DNA from: Sphingobacteriales bacterium
GTDB lineage: Bacteria > Bacteroidota > Bacteroidia > Chitinophagales > Chitinophagaceae
DNA: 64,000 nt
Assembly: GCA_016200915.1 (NCBI GenBank)
Contig: JACQDV010000066.1
Span: 34,450 to 98,449, forward strand
Reading direction: 5' to 3'
Both the position numbers and the translations under genes were made by a program. The notes under the pieces were generated by a model. That model saw nothing but the letters and a program-made list of their open reading frames with translations, was not told the DNA's origin and ran no database searches. This document shows positions 7,206 through 16,062 of this stretch, one piece after another (the stretch's first letter is position 1; each line of letters begins with the position of its first letter).

Positions 7206-9349
7206 TTGATGAATACCTCATCAATAAATATCCATCCTTTATCGCCCTTGCCGGGATGCCAGGCAGGAAGTTTGGCCACAGGCACAGCAATAATTTTTAT
7301 TGCCTTAACTGTTACCGGAGCAAAAGTCATTTCAAATCCTTTTAAATAAGCAGGGCTTACTGCAGTTGGTTGCGCCGGACTCAACGAATTTAATTTTCTG
7401 TATTTACCATCTTTACCAGCTCCCCATACTTGAATAGAAACAGGAGGCATAATATAACTACCAATATCAATCAATGTACTGAGTGTAACACTCGAAACAG
7501 TTTGAGAAGTATTAAATCCGATAATAGATTCCATTTTTTTTCCATGATAACCTACCCATTTCCCATTTCCGAAATTAGTAGTCTCTCCTTTCACCAGGTC
7601 AATAATGGTTCTGCTGCCATTACCTCTGAAGGCACTATCTGCAGGTAAAATATTAATAACGGTATCTCCTTTAATTTTTGCAGCATAGAAATAGGTTTCC
7701 AGTATATCACTGCTTATCCAACCCGGTTTAAATGCTTTAGTTTTTACCAGTACATTTTTAGTGAGCATCACATTTTTATCATATACAGGAGAATGAAGAC
7801 TATCCGGCTCTGTTCCATCTAATGTGTACCTTACCACAACTCCATGAACAAAGTGTTTTAACTGAAGATGGACAGGCGTATCAATTACAAAACTTTCATT
7901 TTCCAGCATCGGTGCATTGAGTTTTATAATATCAGTATCCCCTTTATAACCGGTTTCAATTATTAATGTCTTGTTAGCTGCTAAAAGCGTTTTTATTTCC
8001 TCATCTTTAACATTGGTATTCCATAAATCTAAATGCGTTAATTTTTTTAGGCTGTTTAATTGAGAAACATCGCTGAGTTTAACAGTTGTTCCTGATAATG
8101 ATAAATGTTTAAGTTCTTTAAGCTTTAATAATTCACCGATTGTTTTACCTGTGATACCACTGAAAGAAAGGTTGAGTTTACGAAGATTAGTAAACTGAGC
8201 AATGGTTTTCAGCTCCTCATCTTTAACAGGCATTTTATTGAGGTTGAGCGTAACTACCTGCTCTTTTACTTTTAATAATTCTTCTAATTGTTTGGGCTGA
8301 TAAAATTGTACTCCGTAAAAATCAACTCCTAATGCCGGTGATTCCTGTGCCAGAGGATAAACAACCCTGTAATTGTTGTTTAATGATTTAATTATTTTTT
8401 CATCGGCCGCTGCAAAAGAATAATCATCAGTTTCAATGGTATTAAAAATAGATGCTGCCAGTATTCTTAATGTATCCTGCTCCGGCAAATCCATTACTTT
8501 CTTTTTAAAATCAGCGCCGCCTTTAACCCAATAATAAATCACCTGCAGCTCTTCTTCGCTTAATTGCGGTTTGCCTTTGGGCGGCATATGTTTTTTGGCA
8601 TCTTCCGGTAAATGCAAGCGGTGCAGCATCAATCCAAATTCTGCTTCATTCAAATCCCACAGTTTTCCATTCTTTCCTCCTTTTAATAATAAAGCTTCTG
8701 TCTCCATTATTAAATTTCCTTTTGCTTTCTGACTGTTATGGCAACTAATACATTTACTTTGAATAATAGGTTTCACCATATCATTAAAAACATAAGCATC
8801 TTCTAATAAAACTTTAGGTGCTGTTTTCTCCGGAGTGATGGGTGCTAATAAAAAATTTTCACCATGTGTAATATTGGCTCCCTGGTGACCGGTGATAAGA
8901 ATTAAAATAAATCCAACTACAGCAGTACTAATGTTCAGTGATTTGCTTTGACGTAATTTATTACGATACGCATACCATACGGCAGTAATGATTGAAGTAA
9001 AGATACCACTCCATTTATGCCAGAGTATTTTATCCGCTTCGTATCCATTCTCTTTGGAAAGAAATAAACCCATCAATGCAGTTATGGCTGCTGTAACAGA
9101 CGTAAGCAGTAACAACCAATCACCAATTTTTTCGGCAGATTCATTTTCAATTCTGTTTTCAGCAAATAGAAACCAGGCAATACAAAGAATGAGTAATGTT
9201 ATGGGCAAATGCAATATTAATGGATGCATGCGACCTGCTACCTGTAACCATGAAGGAATACTGATTTTACTTTCAACCAGTACTAAGAATACCAGCAAAC
9301 AGTTTAACAGGAATGAAATATTGAATATGATATTCTTTGTTTTACCCAT
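7202..9349 (-). CDS. Membrane-anchored PSCyt1 cytochrome with LRR and FN3-associated domains
   Basis: This 715-residue multidomain protein starts with four or five membrane spans (about 8-26, 42-63, 78-98, 113-128, 143-155) resembling DUF2231. A planctomycete cytochrome c (PSCyt1) domain follows with one heme site C200-x-x-C203-H204 and a distal MPPKGKPQLS segment whose Met may be the sixth ligand. Residues about 355-460 look like leucine-rich repeats, then a chitobiase C-terminal/FN3-associated domain (VRYTLDGTEPDS) and a beta-sandwich ending PAWHPGKGDKGWIFIDEV. Heme and periplasmic location imply electron transfer or redox sensing at the envelope. It is the last gene of a tight unit, 2 bp after the FN3-associated gene, whose C-terminus it shares. 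Confidence 0.8.
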   Translation of the reverse strand: MGKTKNIIFNISFLLNCLLVFLVLVESKISIPSWLQVAGRMHPLILHLPITLLILCIAWFLFAENRIENESAEKIGDWLLLLTSVTAAITALMGLFLSKENGYEADKILWHKWSGIFTSIITAVWYAYRNKLRQSKSLNISTAVVGFILILITGHQGANITHGENFLLAPITPEKTAPKVLLEDAYVFNDMVKPIIQSKCISCHNSQKAKGNLIMETEALLLKGGKNGKLWDLNEAEFGLMLHRLHLPEDAKKHMPPKGKPQLSEEELQVIYYWVKGGADFKKKVMDLPEQDTLRILAASIFNTIETDDYSFAAADEKIIKSLNNNYRVVYPLAQESPALGVDFYGVQFYQPKQLEELLKVKEQVVTLNLNKMPVKDEELKTIAQFTNLRKLNLSFSGITGKTIGELLKLKELKHLSLSGTTVKLSDVSQLNSLKKLTHLDLWNTNVKDEEIKTLLAANKTLIIETGYKGDTDIIKLNAPMLENESFVIDTPVHLQLKHFVHGVVVRYTLDGTEPDSLHSPVYDKNVMLTKNVLVKTKAFKPGWISSDILETYFYAAKIKGDTVINILPADSAFRGNGSRTIIDLVKGETTNFGNGKWVGYHGKKMESIIGFNTSQTVSSVTLSTLIDIGSYIMPPVSIQVWGAGKDGKYRKLNSLSPAQPTAVSPAYLKGFEMTFAPVTVKAIKIIAVPVAKLPAWHPGKGDKGWIFIDEVFIN

Positions 9350-9351
9350 GC

Positions 9352-10143
9352 TTAATACACTTTTACTTCATCTATAAACATCCACGCATGATTACCCTTA
9401 CCGGGATGCCAGGATGGAATTGATTTCTTTACTAAAATATGAATGCGAATCTTATCTGTTTTAATTTTTTGCGCAGATGATAATAACCGGTAAACACAAC
9501 TGCTTCCAGCGGTTTCTTTTTCACTACTGATATTTTCTGTAGCTAATAATTGATAGGAGTTAGTTTTTTTATTATACCATTCAGCGGTTATTTGTTCAGG
9601 AAGAAAAATCCAGCCCGGTTCATTTTGTAAAAAATTAAGCAGTACCGACTGAATTAGTTTTTCTTTTTTTAAGGTAAGAGAAATAGTTACGGTATCACAA
9701 TCATATCCTAACCATGTATTGTTGTTTGCGGCTGGATTTCCACCTTTGTTATCAAATAAGGTATTGCTTCCGCTGCCGGGATATTTGTCGTTAGGTTTTG
9801 TAAACTCAACATTTTTTATTGGAAGCCCGTCTTTAATAAATGAAACACTCTCCGTCGATGAAGGAGTGAAATTATTGCCAATTGCTTTTGCTTTAATTGT
9901 AGTAAAGTTTTTGCTGATGGTAACTGGCTTTACATAAACATTGCTCTGTTCAGTGGGTTCCTCATTGTTTGTTGTATAATATACTTTCGCACCTGGTTGT
10001 ATAAACTTTATGGTTAAGCTTGTTTGTTTGCTGAAAAATATGGATGAATATTTTAATAAAGGCGGAGCCAGCTGAAAGCTATCCTGTGCTGACAGAGAAA
10101 CAATTAACGGTAAGCAATAAAAACTCAACAACAATTTTCTCAT
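9352..10143 (-). CDS. Secreted FN3-associated/chitobiase C-terminal domain protein
   Basis: This 263-residue protein has a signal peptide (residues 1-19, ending SLSAQ). Residues 35-105 form a chitobiase C-terminal/FN3-associated repeat (KVYYTTNNEEPTEQS, a 'TxDGxxPT'-like strand pair), and 110-263 form a discoidin-like beta-sandwich. The last 22 residues (PSWHPGKG, AWMFIDEV) are nearly the same as the C-terminus of the neighbouring cytochrome, so the two genes share a duplicated carbohydrate-binding-like module. The start overlaps the stop of the upstream NHL gene by one base, implying translational coupling. No catalytic residues are recognised; a binding role is inferred. Confidence 0.7.
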   Translation of the reverse strand: MRKLLLSFYCLPLIVSLSAQDSFQLAPPLLKYSSIFFSKQTSLTIKFIQPGAKVYYTTNNEEPTEQSNVYVKPVTISKNFTTIKAKAIGNNFTPSSTESVSFIKDGLPIKNVEFTKPNDKYPGSGSNTLFDNKGGNPAANNNTWLGYDCDTVTISLTLKKEKLIQSVLLNFLQNEPGWIFLPEQITAEWYNKKTNSYQLLATENISSEKETAGSSCVYRLLSSAQKIKTDKIRIHILVKKSIPSWHPGKGNHAWMFIDEVKVY

Positions 10144-11180
10144 TAAACAACAGGCGTTAATTTATAAGGATACACATGACCGGAATTCCATTGGGCTAAA
10201 TACAAATTCTCTTCATCATCAATACATACATCATGCGGATACTGAAATGCTTTGATGGTTTGATAAAGTTCATCCAGCTTACCATCAACATACAATGGTT
10301 CATTACCTGCTAAGTTGGAAACTACTTTATTGTTTTTATCTAATATAGTGATAAAACCGGATTGCTGCCATAAATGCGACTGGCTTTGTAAAACCGCAGC
10401 ATATAAATACTCTCCATGAATTACTGGTCTGCATACCCATGCTCCCGGCAAATGAATGGTATCAATAAAGTTCCCATCCATAGTATAGCGTTTAAACGCA
10501 TTTTGTTCTCTCGATGTAACGATGATAACAGGATTGTTTTTATCTCTTGCATCTATACAAACACCGTGTGCATTCTGCAAATGCTTTTCTTCTTTTCCTC
10601 TTCCGCCCCAGTGACGAATATATTCTCCTTTATGATTGTACTGCATCACAAAATCTTTTCCATAACCATCAGCCACATATATATCACCATTCGGCGCAAT
10701 CGCCGTTTCAGTTGGTATATATTCTTCTGCTTTGGTGTATTCACCAGTTTCTTTAGGATAATCTAAAGTCATCAATACTCTTCCATCCAATGTAGTTTTA
10801 ATTACCTGGTGACGGTTGTTATCGCAGATGAATAATACTTCTTCTCCATTTTCATTAAACAAAGTAAGTCCGTGTGCACCGGGATATTCATTGCCCCAGG
10901 TAGTAAGCAACTTTCCTTTTTTATCGTAGATAATGACATTGTTTTTTGTTTCATTGGTGAGCAGGATGATGCGTCCCTTACTATCCTGCACCATTTCATG
11001 ACAATCTTTTACAGGATATCGTTCAAAGTCGAGCTTGCCCCAATTTGTATCTAAGCGATAACGTTTATTGTTATGACCAAAGATGATTTCTTCTTTTTGT
11101 TTGGTAGAAAGCAAAGAAGGCATGCAAGCAAAACCTGTAGCAGCTATGGCTGATTGCTGAATAAAACTTCTTCTTTTCAT
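10143..11180 (-). CDS. Exported NHL/6-bladed beta-propeller protein
   Basis: This 345-residue protein begins with a Tat-like signal (MKRRSFIQQSAIAATGFACMPSLL, with RR at 3-4) that also contains a possible lipobox cysteine. The rest is a six-bladed NHL propeller: repeated GAHGLTLF, GDIYVADGYG, HGVCID, and YPHDVCIDDEENLYLAQW. Close relatives are annotated as 6-bladed beta-propeller proteins or peptidylglycine-lyase-like; no catalytic zinc site is evident. It is translationally coupled to the FN3-associated gene and belongs to the same unit as the cytochrome at 7202-9349, suggesting a shared extracytoplasmic task. Confidence 0.75.
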   Translation of the reverse strand: MKRRSFIQQSAIAATGFACMPSLLSTKQKEEIIFGHNNKRYRLDTNWGKLDFERYPVKDCHEMVQDSKGRIILLTNETKNNVIIYDKKGKLLTTWGNEYPGAHGLTLFNENGEEVLFICDNNRHQVIKTTLDGRVLMTLDYPKETGEYTKAEEYIPTETAIAPNGDIYVADGYGKDFVMQYNHKGEYIRHWGGRGKEEKHLQNAHGVCIDARDKNNPVIIVTSREQNAFKRYTMDGNFIDTIHLPGAWVCRPVIHGEYLYAAVLQSQSHLWQQSGFITILDKNNKVVSNLAGNEPLYVDGKLDELYQTIKAFQYPHDVCIDDEENLYLAQWNSGHVYPYKLTPVV

Positions 11181-11350
11181 GCGCCTTTTTGTTTTATATT
11201 TTTAATATATGTTATTCCCGATATAAATATTCATTACAGGTTAGATTTGAAATGAATATTTTATAGTTCATCTTTGTCAAGTTTACCTCTTTGCTGATAT
11301 TTGTGATTTCTCAATCAGCATAGCAGAAAATCAAATGTTAACTGTAGTTT

Positions 11351-11968
11351 TTAGTCCGTCAATTTGTATTTATCTCTATACTCAAATAGCGTTGATTTCA
11401 TATTGTTAAAAGTGTATTTGTCTTGTTTAAGTTTATCATACTCCAATTGTGCTTTGTCAAACTGTTTGTACTCTCCAAAAATAATAAGCCTGGTAAACTT
11501 GTCAAGATTAACGTTTTGATCTTGCAATAACCGTAATACGTCAGATTTAGTTTTGGTTCTTTCGAAATAGGGAACAATGAAGTTGAGAACATTGTCTGTT
11601 GTTTCTCTCTTTAATTCAGAGATGTCAGTATCTAAATCTATGTCAAACCATTTGTCAATATTATATTTTAGTTTACCGATTCTTTGTCTGATTGCACAAA
11701 TTGGTTCTGTAGGATAATTTGGAATTGTTCCATTATGGTACGGATAAAAAGTCAGACAATATTCAGGGATGAAAAGCCCTGTGTTAATAGTAAAAGAAAT
11801 ATGGTCTTTTGAATAGAACGAACTTTTCTGAATATTAATAATTTGCCCAAGGTCTTGAAGTTGTCGATAAAAGTTATTCCCTTTCTTTTTAAAACCCAAT
11901 GGTTTTAAAATTGTTTGAAAACAATCCTTAATTATAATGTCAAATTTTTGTTCCGTAACCGTCTTCAT
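11351..11968 (-). CDS. DUF4304 domain protein
   Basis: This 205-residue protein matches DUF4304: N-terminal IIKDCFQTILKPLGFKKKGNNFYRQ followed by alternating strands (IINIQKSSFYSK, ISFTINTGLFIPEY) and a C-terminal helical part. Function is unknown; such genes are often scattered singly and near toxin or mobile genes. It is cytoplasmic by appearance. Base composition is visibly more AT-rich than the neighbours, with Asn/Lys/Ile-rich product, and it splits an otherwise coherent minus-strand cluster (25 bp after DUF1501, 170 bp before NHL). Insertion by horizontal transfer is the likeliest explanation. Confidence 0.75.
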   Translation of the reverse strand: MKTVTEQKFDIIIKDCFQTILKPLGFKKKGNNFYRQLQDLGQIINIQKSSFYSKDHISFTINTGLFIPEYCLTFYPYHNGTIPNYPTEPICAIRQRIGKLKYNIDKWFDIDLDTDISELKRETTDNVLNFIVPYFERTKTKSDVLRLLQDQNVNLDKFTRLIIFGEYKQFDKAQLEYDKLKQDKYTFNNMKSTLFEYRDKYKLTD

Positions 11969-11993
11969 AAAATAAAGCTATCATAACAATTAA

Positions 11994-13442
11994 TTAGGCA
12001 ATTAATCCTTTCATCACTTCACCTGACACATCAGTTAAACGATATCTTCTTCCTAAATGTTTAAATGTAAGTTTTTCATGATCCAGCCCCATTAAGTTTA
12101 AAATGGTAGCATGAAAATCGTGTACATGCACCGGGTCTTTCGCAATATTATAACCAAACTCATCTGTTTCACCATACACACCGGGCTTTACACCACCACC
12201 AGCCATCCACACCGTAAAGCAACGGGGATGATGATCTCTCCCATAATTATCTTTAGTCAATGTTCCCTGGCAATAATTAGTTCTGCCAAACTCACCGCCC
12301 CATATCACTAACGTTTCATCTAATAAACCTCTTTGCTTTAAGTCTGTTATTAATGCAGCGCTGGCCTGGTCCACATCTTTACATTGTCCACGAATTTCTC
12401 CCGGCAAATTATTGTGTCCATCCCATCCCTGGTGATATAGCTGAACAAAACGAACACCATTTTCTGAAAGTTTACGGGCCAGCAAACAGTTGGCAGCATA
12501 TGTTCCCGGTATCAAACATTCTGGTCCGTATAATTTTACAATGCTTTCCGGTTCTTTACTCATGTCAGTTATTTCCGGTACAGCAGTTTGCATACGAAAA
12601 GCCATTTCGTATTGCTGAATTTTTGTTTTAATCTCAGGATCACCAAATTCTTTATAAGCTTCATCATTTAATGCATTGATATTATCCAGCATCTTCCTTC
12701 TGTCATCTTTAGAAATGCTTTCAGGATTATTTAAGTACAATACCGGATTTTCACTGCTGCTGAATTGCACACCCTGGTGAACGGAATCTAAAAATCCATT
12801 CGTCCACAACTTTGAATAAACACCTTGTCCATTTCCCTTCCCTTTGGAGAGCAATACACAAAACGCCGGTAAATTTTTATTCTCGCTTCCCAAACCATAA
12901 CTCAACCATGCACCCATGCTGGGACGATTACCAACCTGTGCACCTGTTTGAAAGAACGTCAAAGCCGGATCATGGTTGATGGCTTCGGTATATAAAGTAT
13001 GAATTATACAAAGATCATCTGCAATAGAAGATGTATGCGGCAACAACTCACTAAACCATGCACCAGCACGACCATATTGTTTGAAATTAAATACAGAACC
13101 TGCCAATGGAAATTTTTTCTGGTCGGCCGTCATACCTGTTAAGCGCTGACCCATGCGTACAGATGCAGGAAGGTCTTGCCCAAACATTTCCTGCAACTTA
13201 GGTTTGTAATCAAACAAGTCTAATTGCGATGGTGCACCATTCTGAAATAAATAGATAATGCGTTTTGCTTTTGGTGCAAAATGCGGTAAGCCTGTCATCA
13301 TTGTTTCTTCGTCCCTGAAACTGCTGAACAAATCAGGAATAAGCAACGAACCCAATGCCACACTGCCCACACCAAGACTAAGTCTTGATAAAAACTTGCG
13401 GCGGTTAATATTCAACTGGTGTTCCAGGAATTCTTTTTCCAT
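11994..13442 (-). CDS. DUF1501 (sulfatase-like) Tat-exported protein
   Basis: This 482-residue protein starts with a Tat-type signal (NINRRKFLSRLSLGVGSVALGSLL). The mature part follows the DUF1501 pattern of the alkaline-phosphatase/sulfatase superfamily: AKRIIYLFQNGAPSQLDLFDYKP near the N-terminus, GWDGHNNLP and LVIWGGEFGR in the C-terminal half, RDHHPRCFTVWMAGGG and VHDFHATILNLMGL near the end. These supply the Asp/His set expected for metal binding. The physiological substrate is unknown. It lies 3 bp downstream of the DUF1549/DUF1553 gene, the partner with which DUF1501 genes are almost always paired in Planctomycetes and related bacteria. Confidence 0.88.
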   Translation of the reverse strand: MEKEFLEHQLNINRRKFLSRLSLGVGSVALGSLLIPDLFSSFRDEETMMTGLPHFAPKAKRIIYLFQNGAPSQLDLFDYKPKLQEMFGQDLPASVRMGQRLTGMTADQKKFPLAGSVFNFKQYGRAGAWFSELLPHTSSIADDLCIIHTLYTEAINHDPALTFFQTGAQVGNRPSMGAWLSYGLGSENKNLPAFCVLLSKGKGNGQGVYSKLWTNGFLDSVHQGVQFSSSENPVLYLNNPESISKDDRRKMLDNINALNDEAYKEFGDPEIKTKIQQYEMAFRMQTAVPEITDMSKEPESIVKLYGPECLIPGTYAANCLLARKLSENGVRFVQLYHQGWDGHNNLPGEIRGQCKDVDQASAALITDLKQRGLLDETLVIWGGEFGRTNYCQGTLTKDNYGRDHHPRCFTVWMAGGGVKPGVYGETDEFGYNIAKDPVHVHDFHATILNLMGLDHEKLTFKHLGRRYRLTDVSGEVMKGLIA

Positions 13443-13445
13443 GCG

Positions 13446-15764
13446 CTATGTTTTAGTGATGGTTTCTTCCAGGTTATAAATTATACTGATGACTTTCATT
13501 AAGGCAGCAGCAGTTTTTTTATCTGTTTTTTCATCTGAAGGATATTCGCCAATCTTTAATGTTAATGATGCATCTAATTTATTTTGCCGAAACTGCTGCA
13601 GCTGGTCATCATAATATTTTTTCAGCATATCCATTTCTTTTGAATTGGCTTTACGGCAAACAATTAAACGAAATGCTTTATTGATTTTTTCTTCAGCAGA
13701 AGATTGTTCTGAAATTAATTTTTGTGCCAATACTCTTGAGGCTTCCAGTACAGTTGGATCATTCAGCATTATTAAAGCCTGCAATGGGGTATTGGTTTTT
13801 AAGCGGCGTACTTCACACTGGTCACGATTGCTGGCATCAAACATTATCATAGACGGAGGCGGAACCGTAAGTTTTATAAACGTGTACATGCCTCTGCGAT
13901 ATAAATCTTCACCTTTATCTTGCTTGTAAGTATTTAATGCACCACGGCCAGAGGTTGCCGCTTCCCATAATCCTTTGGGCTGATATGGTTTTACACTGGG
14001 ACCGCCAATGGTTTTATTTAATAGCCCACTACTGGCTAATACTTCATCACGAACAAACTCTGCGCTCAATCTTGTTCGGGGTGCATGTGATAAATAAATA
14101 TTTTCAGGATCAAGTTTTCTTTTTTCACCAGTAATTTTTGCCGATTGGCGATAAGTTGCCGATGATACAATTTGTTTTACTAATCGTTTAATGTTCCACC
14201 CATTATCCATAAAATCAACAGCTAACCAATCGAGTAATTCAGGATGAGAAGGTAATTCGCCCTGCATACCAAAATCACCGGAAGTTTTTACAATACCTCT
14301 TCCAAATATTTCCTGCCAAAGCTGATTAACAAATACTCTTGCTGTTAATGGATTGTTTCTGTCAACGGTCCACATAGCTAAACCCAAACGGTTACGGGGA
14401 AATTTCTTTTCTTCAAATTTCATTACCGCCGGTATTGGGTTTGGTTCTACTTCATAAGATGGTTTATCATATACGCCACGGATTAATACATATGTTTTGC
14501 GCAGCGTATCTCTTTCACCCATTACAGAAACCGTTAGTGTATTTGTATCTTTTTGATTGATGTATGACATCATATTCTGAATATCATCTTTTGTAATTGA
14601 CAGAATAGGGTTTTTTGCCGGCCTGGATTTCATTACATCACCCTCAAAGCCGAGTTCTTTTGTATTATTGAAGAAAGCTAAAGTAGCGTAATAATCTTTT
14701 TGTGTGAAAGGATCATATTTATGATCATGACATTGGGCACATTCTAACGTAATACCCAGTATGCCTTTTGCATAGGTTTTAGTTTTATCAACTAAATATT
14801 CAATTCTATATTCTTCGGGAATAACGCCACCTTCTTCGGTGTATTTATGGTTACGGAAAAAACCAGTGGCTAATATTTGTTCTTTATTCGCATCGGGTAA
14901 CATATCACCAGCCATTTGCCAGGTAAGAAATTCATTGTAAGGGATATTTTTATTGAAGGCATGAATTACCCAATCTCTCCACGGCCACTGTGTACGGACA
15001 TTGTCATCCTGGTAACCATAACTGTCTGCATAACGGGCAACATCTAACCAATGCACGGCCATCTTTTCTCCGTATTGAGGAGTATTAATTAGTTCATCTA
15101 CTAACTTTTCATAAGCCTTATCACTTTTATCATTTAAAAAGCGGTCCATCATTTCAATAGTGGGTGGTAAACCAGTTAAGTCAAAACAAACACGTTTTAA
15201 TAAATGTTCTTTATCCGCTTCTTCATTAGGCGAAAGATTTTTTTCATCTAATTTATTTAAGATGAAATAATCAATTTCATTTTTTTCCCAGCTTTTATCA
15301 CTTACTTCTGGAAGCGATGTTTTTTTAGGAGCAACAAATGCCCAGTGTGGTTCATACTTGGCACCTTGTTCAATCCATTTTTTTACTAAAGCAATTTCAT
15401 GAGCTGATAGCAAACCAAGATGAGATTCAGGAACAGGCATTTGATAACTGCTGTCGGTAGAAGAAACTCTTTTGTATAATTCTGATTCTTCCGGTTTACC
15501 CGGAACAATTGCAAAAGCTCCTTTGGTTTCAGTAAGCGGAGCAAAAGCACTATCGGCAATATCCAATCTTAAATGTGCTTCTCTTTTATTGGCATCAGGC
15601 CCATGACATTTAAAACATTTATCAGAAAAGATGGGGCGTATATGAAAATTATAACTGACTGTTTTTGGCAGATTACTTTGTTCGTTGCCTTTGTTAAGAC
15701 AAGAAATGACAACTGTAACTGTTGCCAGTAACAGCATAGCAATCGTGATTGAGTTTTTTTTCAT
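13446..15764 (-). CDS. PSCyt1-DUF1549-DUF1553 lipoprotein cytochrome
   Basis: This 772-residue protein has a lipoprotein signal with lipobox cysteine C22 (VVISC). Residues 38-130 are a planctomycete cytochrome c domain with heme motif C50-x-x-C53-H54 and a distal YQMPVPESHLGLLS segment. DUF1549 follows (WEKNEIDYFIL through WLDVARYADSYGYQDD), then DUF1553 (NRLGLAMWTVDRNNPLTARVFVN, LLDWLAVDFMDNGWNIKRL, ANRDQCEVRR-like C-terminal region). It is anchored in the envelope and predicted to bind heme. The first gene of the minus-strand cluster, it precedes DUF1501 by 3 bp. Planctomycete-type modules in a Bacteroidota genome suggest degradation of sulfated or complex polymers, but no substrate is proven. 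Confidence 0.88.
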   Translation of the reverse strand: MKKNSITIAMLLLATVTVVISCLNKGNEQSNLPKTVSYNFHIRPIFSDKCFKCHGPDANKREAHLRLDIADSAFAPLTETKGAFAIVPGKPEESELYKRVSSTDSSYQMPVPESHLGLLSAHEIALVKKWIEQGAKYEPHWAFVAPKKTSLPEVSDKSWEKNEIDYFILNKLDEKNLSPNEEADKEHLLKRVCFDLTGLPPTIEMMDRFLNDKSDKAYEKLVDELINTPQYGEKMAVHWLDVARYADSYGYQDDNVRTQWPWRDWVIHAFNKNIPYNEFLTWQMAGDMLPDANKEQILATGFFRNHKYTEEGGVIPEEYRIEYLVDKTKTYAKGILGITLECAQCHDHKYDPFTQKDYYATLAFFNNTKELGFEGDVMKSRPAKNPILSITKDDIQNMMSYINQKDTNTLTVSVMGERDTLRKTYVLIRGVYDKPSYEVEPNPIPAVMKFEEKKFPRNRLGLAMWTVDRNNPLTARVFVNQLWQEIFGRGIVKTSGDFGMQGELPSHPELLDWLAVDFMDNGWNIKRLVKQIVSSATYRQSAKITGEKRKLDPENIYLSHAPRTRLSAEFVRDEVLASSGLLNKTIGGPSVKPYQPKGLWEAATSGRGALNTYKQDKGEDLYRRGMYTFIKLTVPPPSMIMFDASNRDQCEVRRLKTNTPLQALIMLNDPTVLEASRVLAQKLISEQSSAEEKINKAFRLIVCRKANSKEMDMLKKYYDDQLQQFRQNKLDASLTLKIGEYPSDEKTDKKTAAALMKVISIIYNLEETITKT

Positions 15765-16062
15765 TTACCGCAATGGCAGTGATTATAAAGTTAAGTATCT
15801 ATTGGCACAGATTTGTAACCATTTTTAACGAATGAGAGTAAAAACTTACCCGGGCAGCGGTTCTTTTACAATATAACTCATGAAAACACATCCTGTTTAA
15901 ACCAACAGCATTGATGCCAATACCACATTAAGAATAATGTGATGATAGAAATATGACTTTTTTCAAGTGAAATAAACACACATGTGGAAGTTATCTACTG
16001 TTTAATATAAAAATTTATGATAAACAAAAGGCGAGCGTTAATGCTACCCTTTTTTATTGTAG

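Noticed and set aside
15924..15941. Small hairpin CACATTA/TAATGTG in the gap before the TonB gene region
   Set aside because: Only a 7-bp AT-rich stem without a T run; not enough to call a regulator or terminator.
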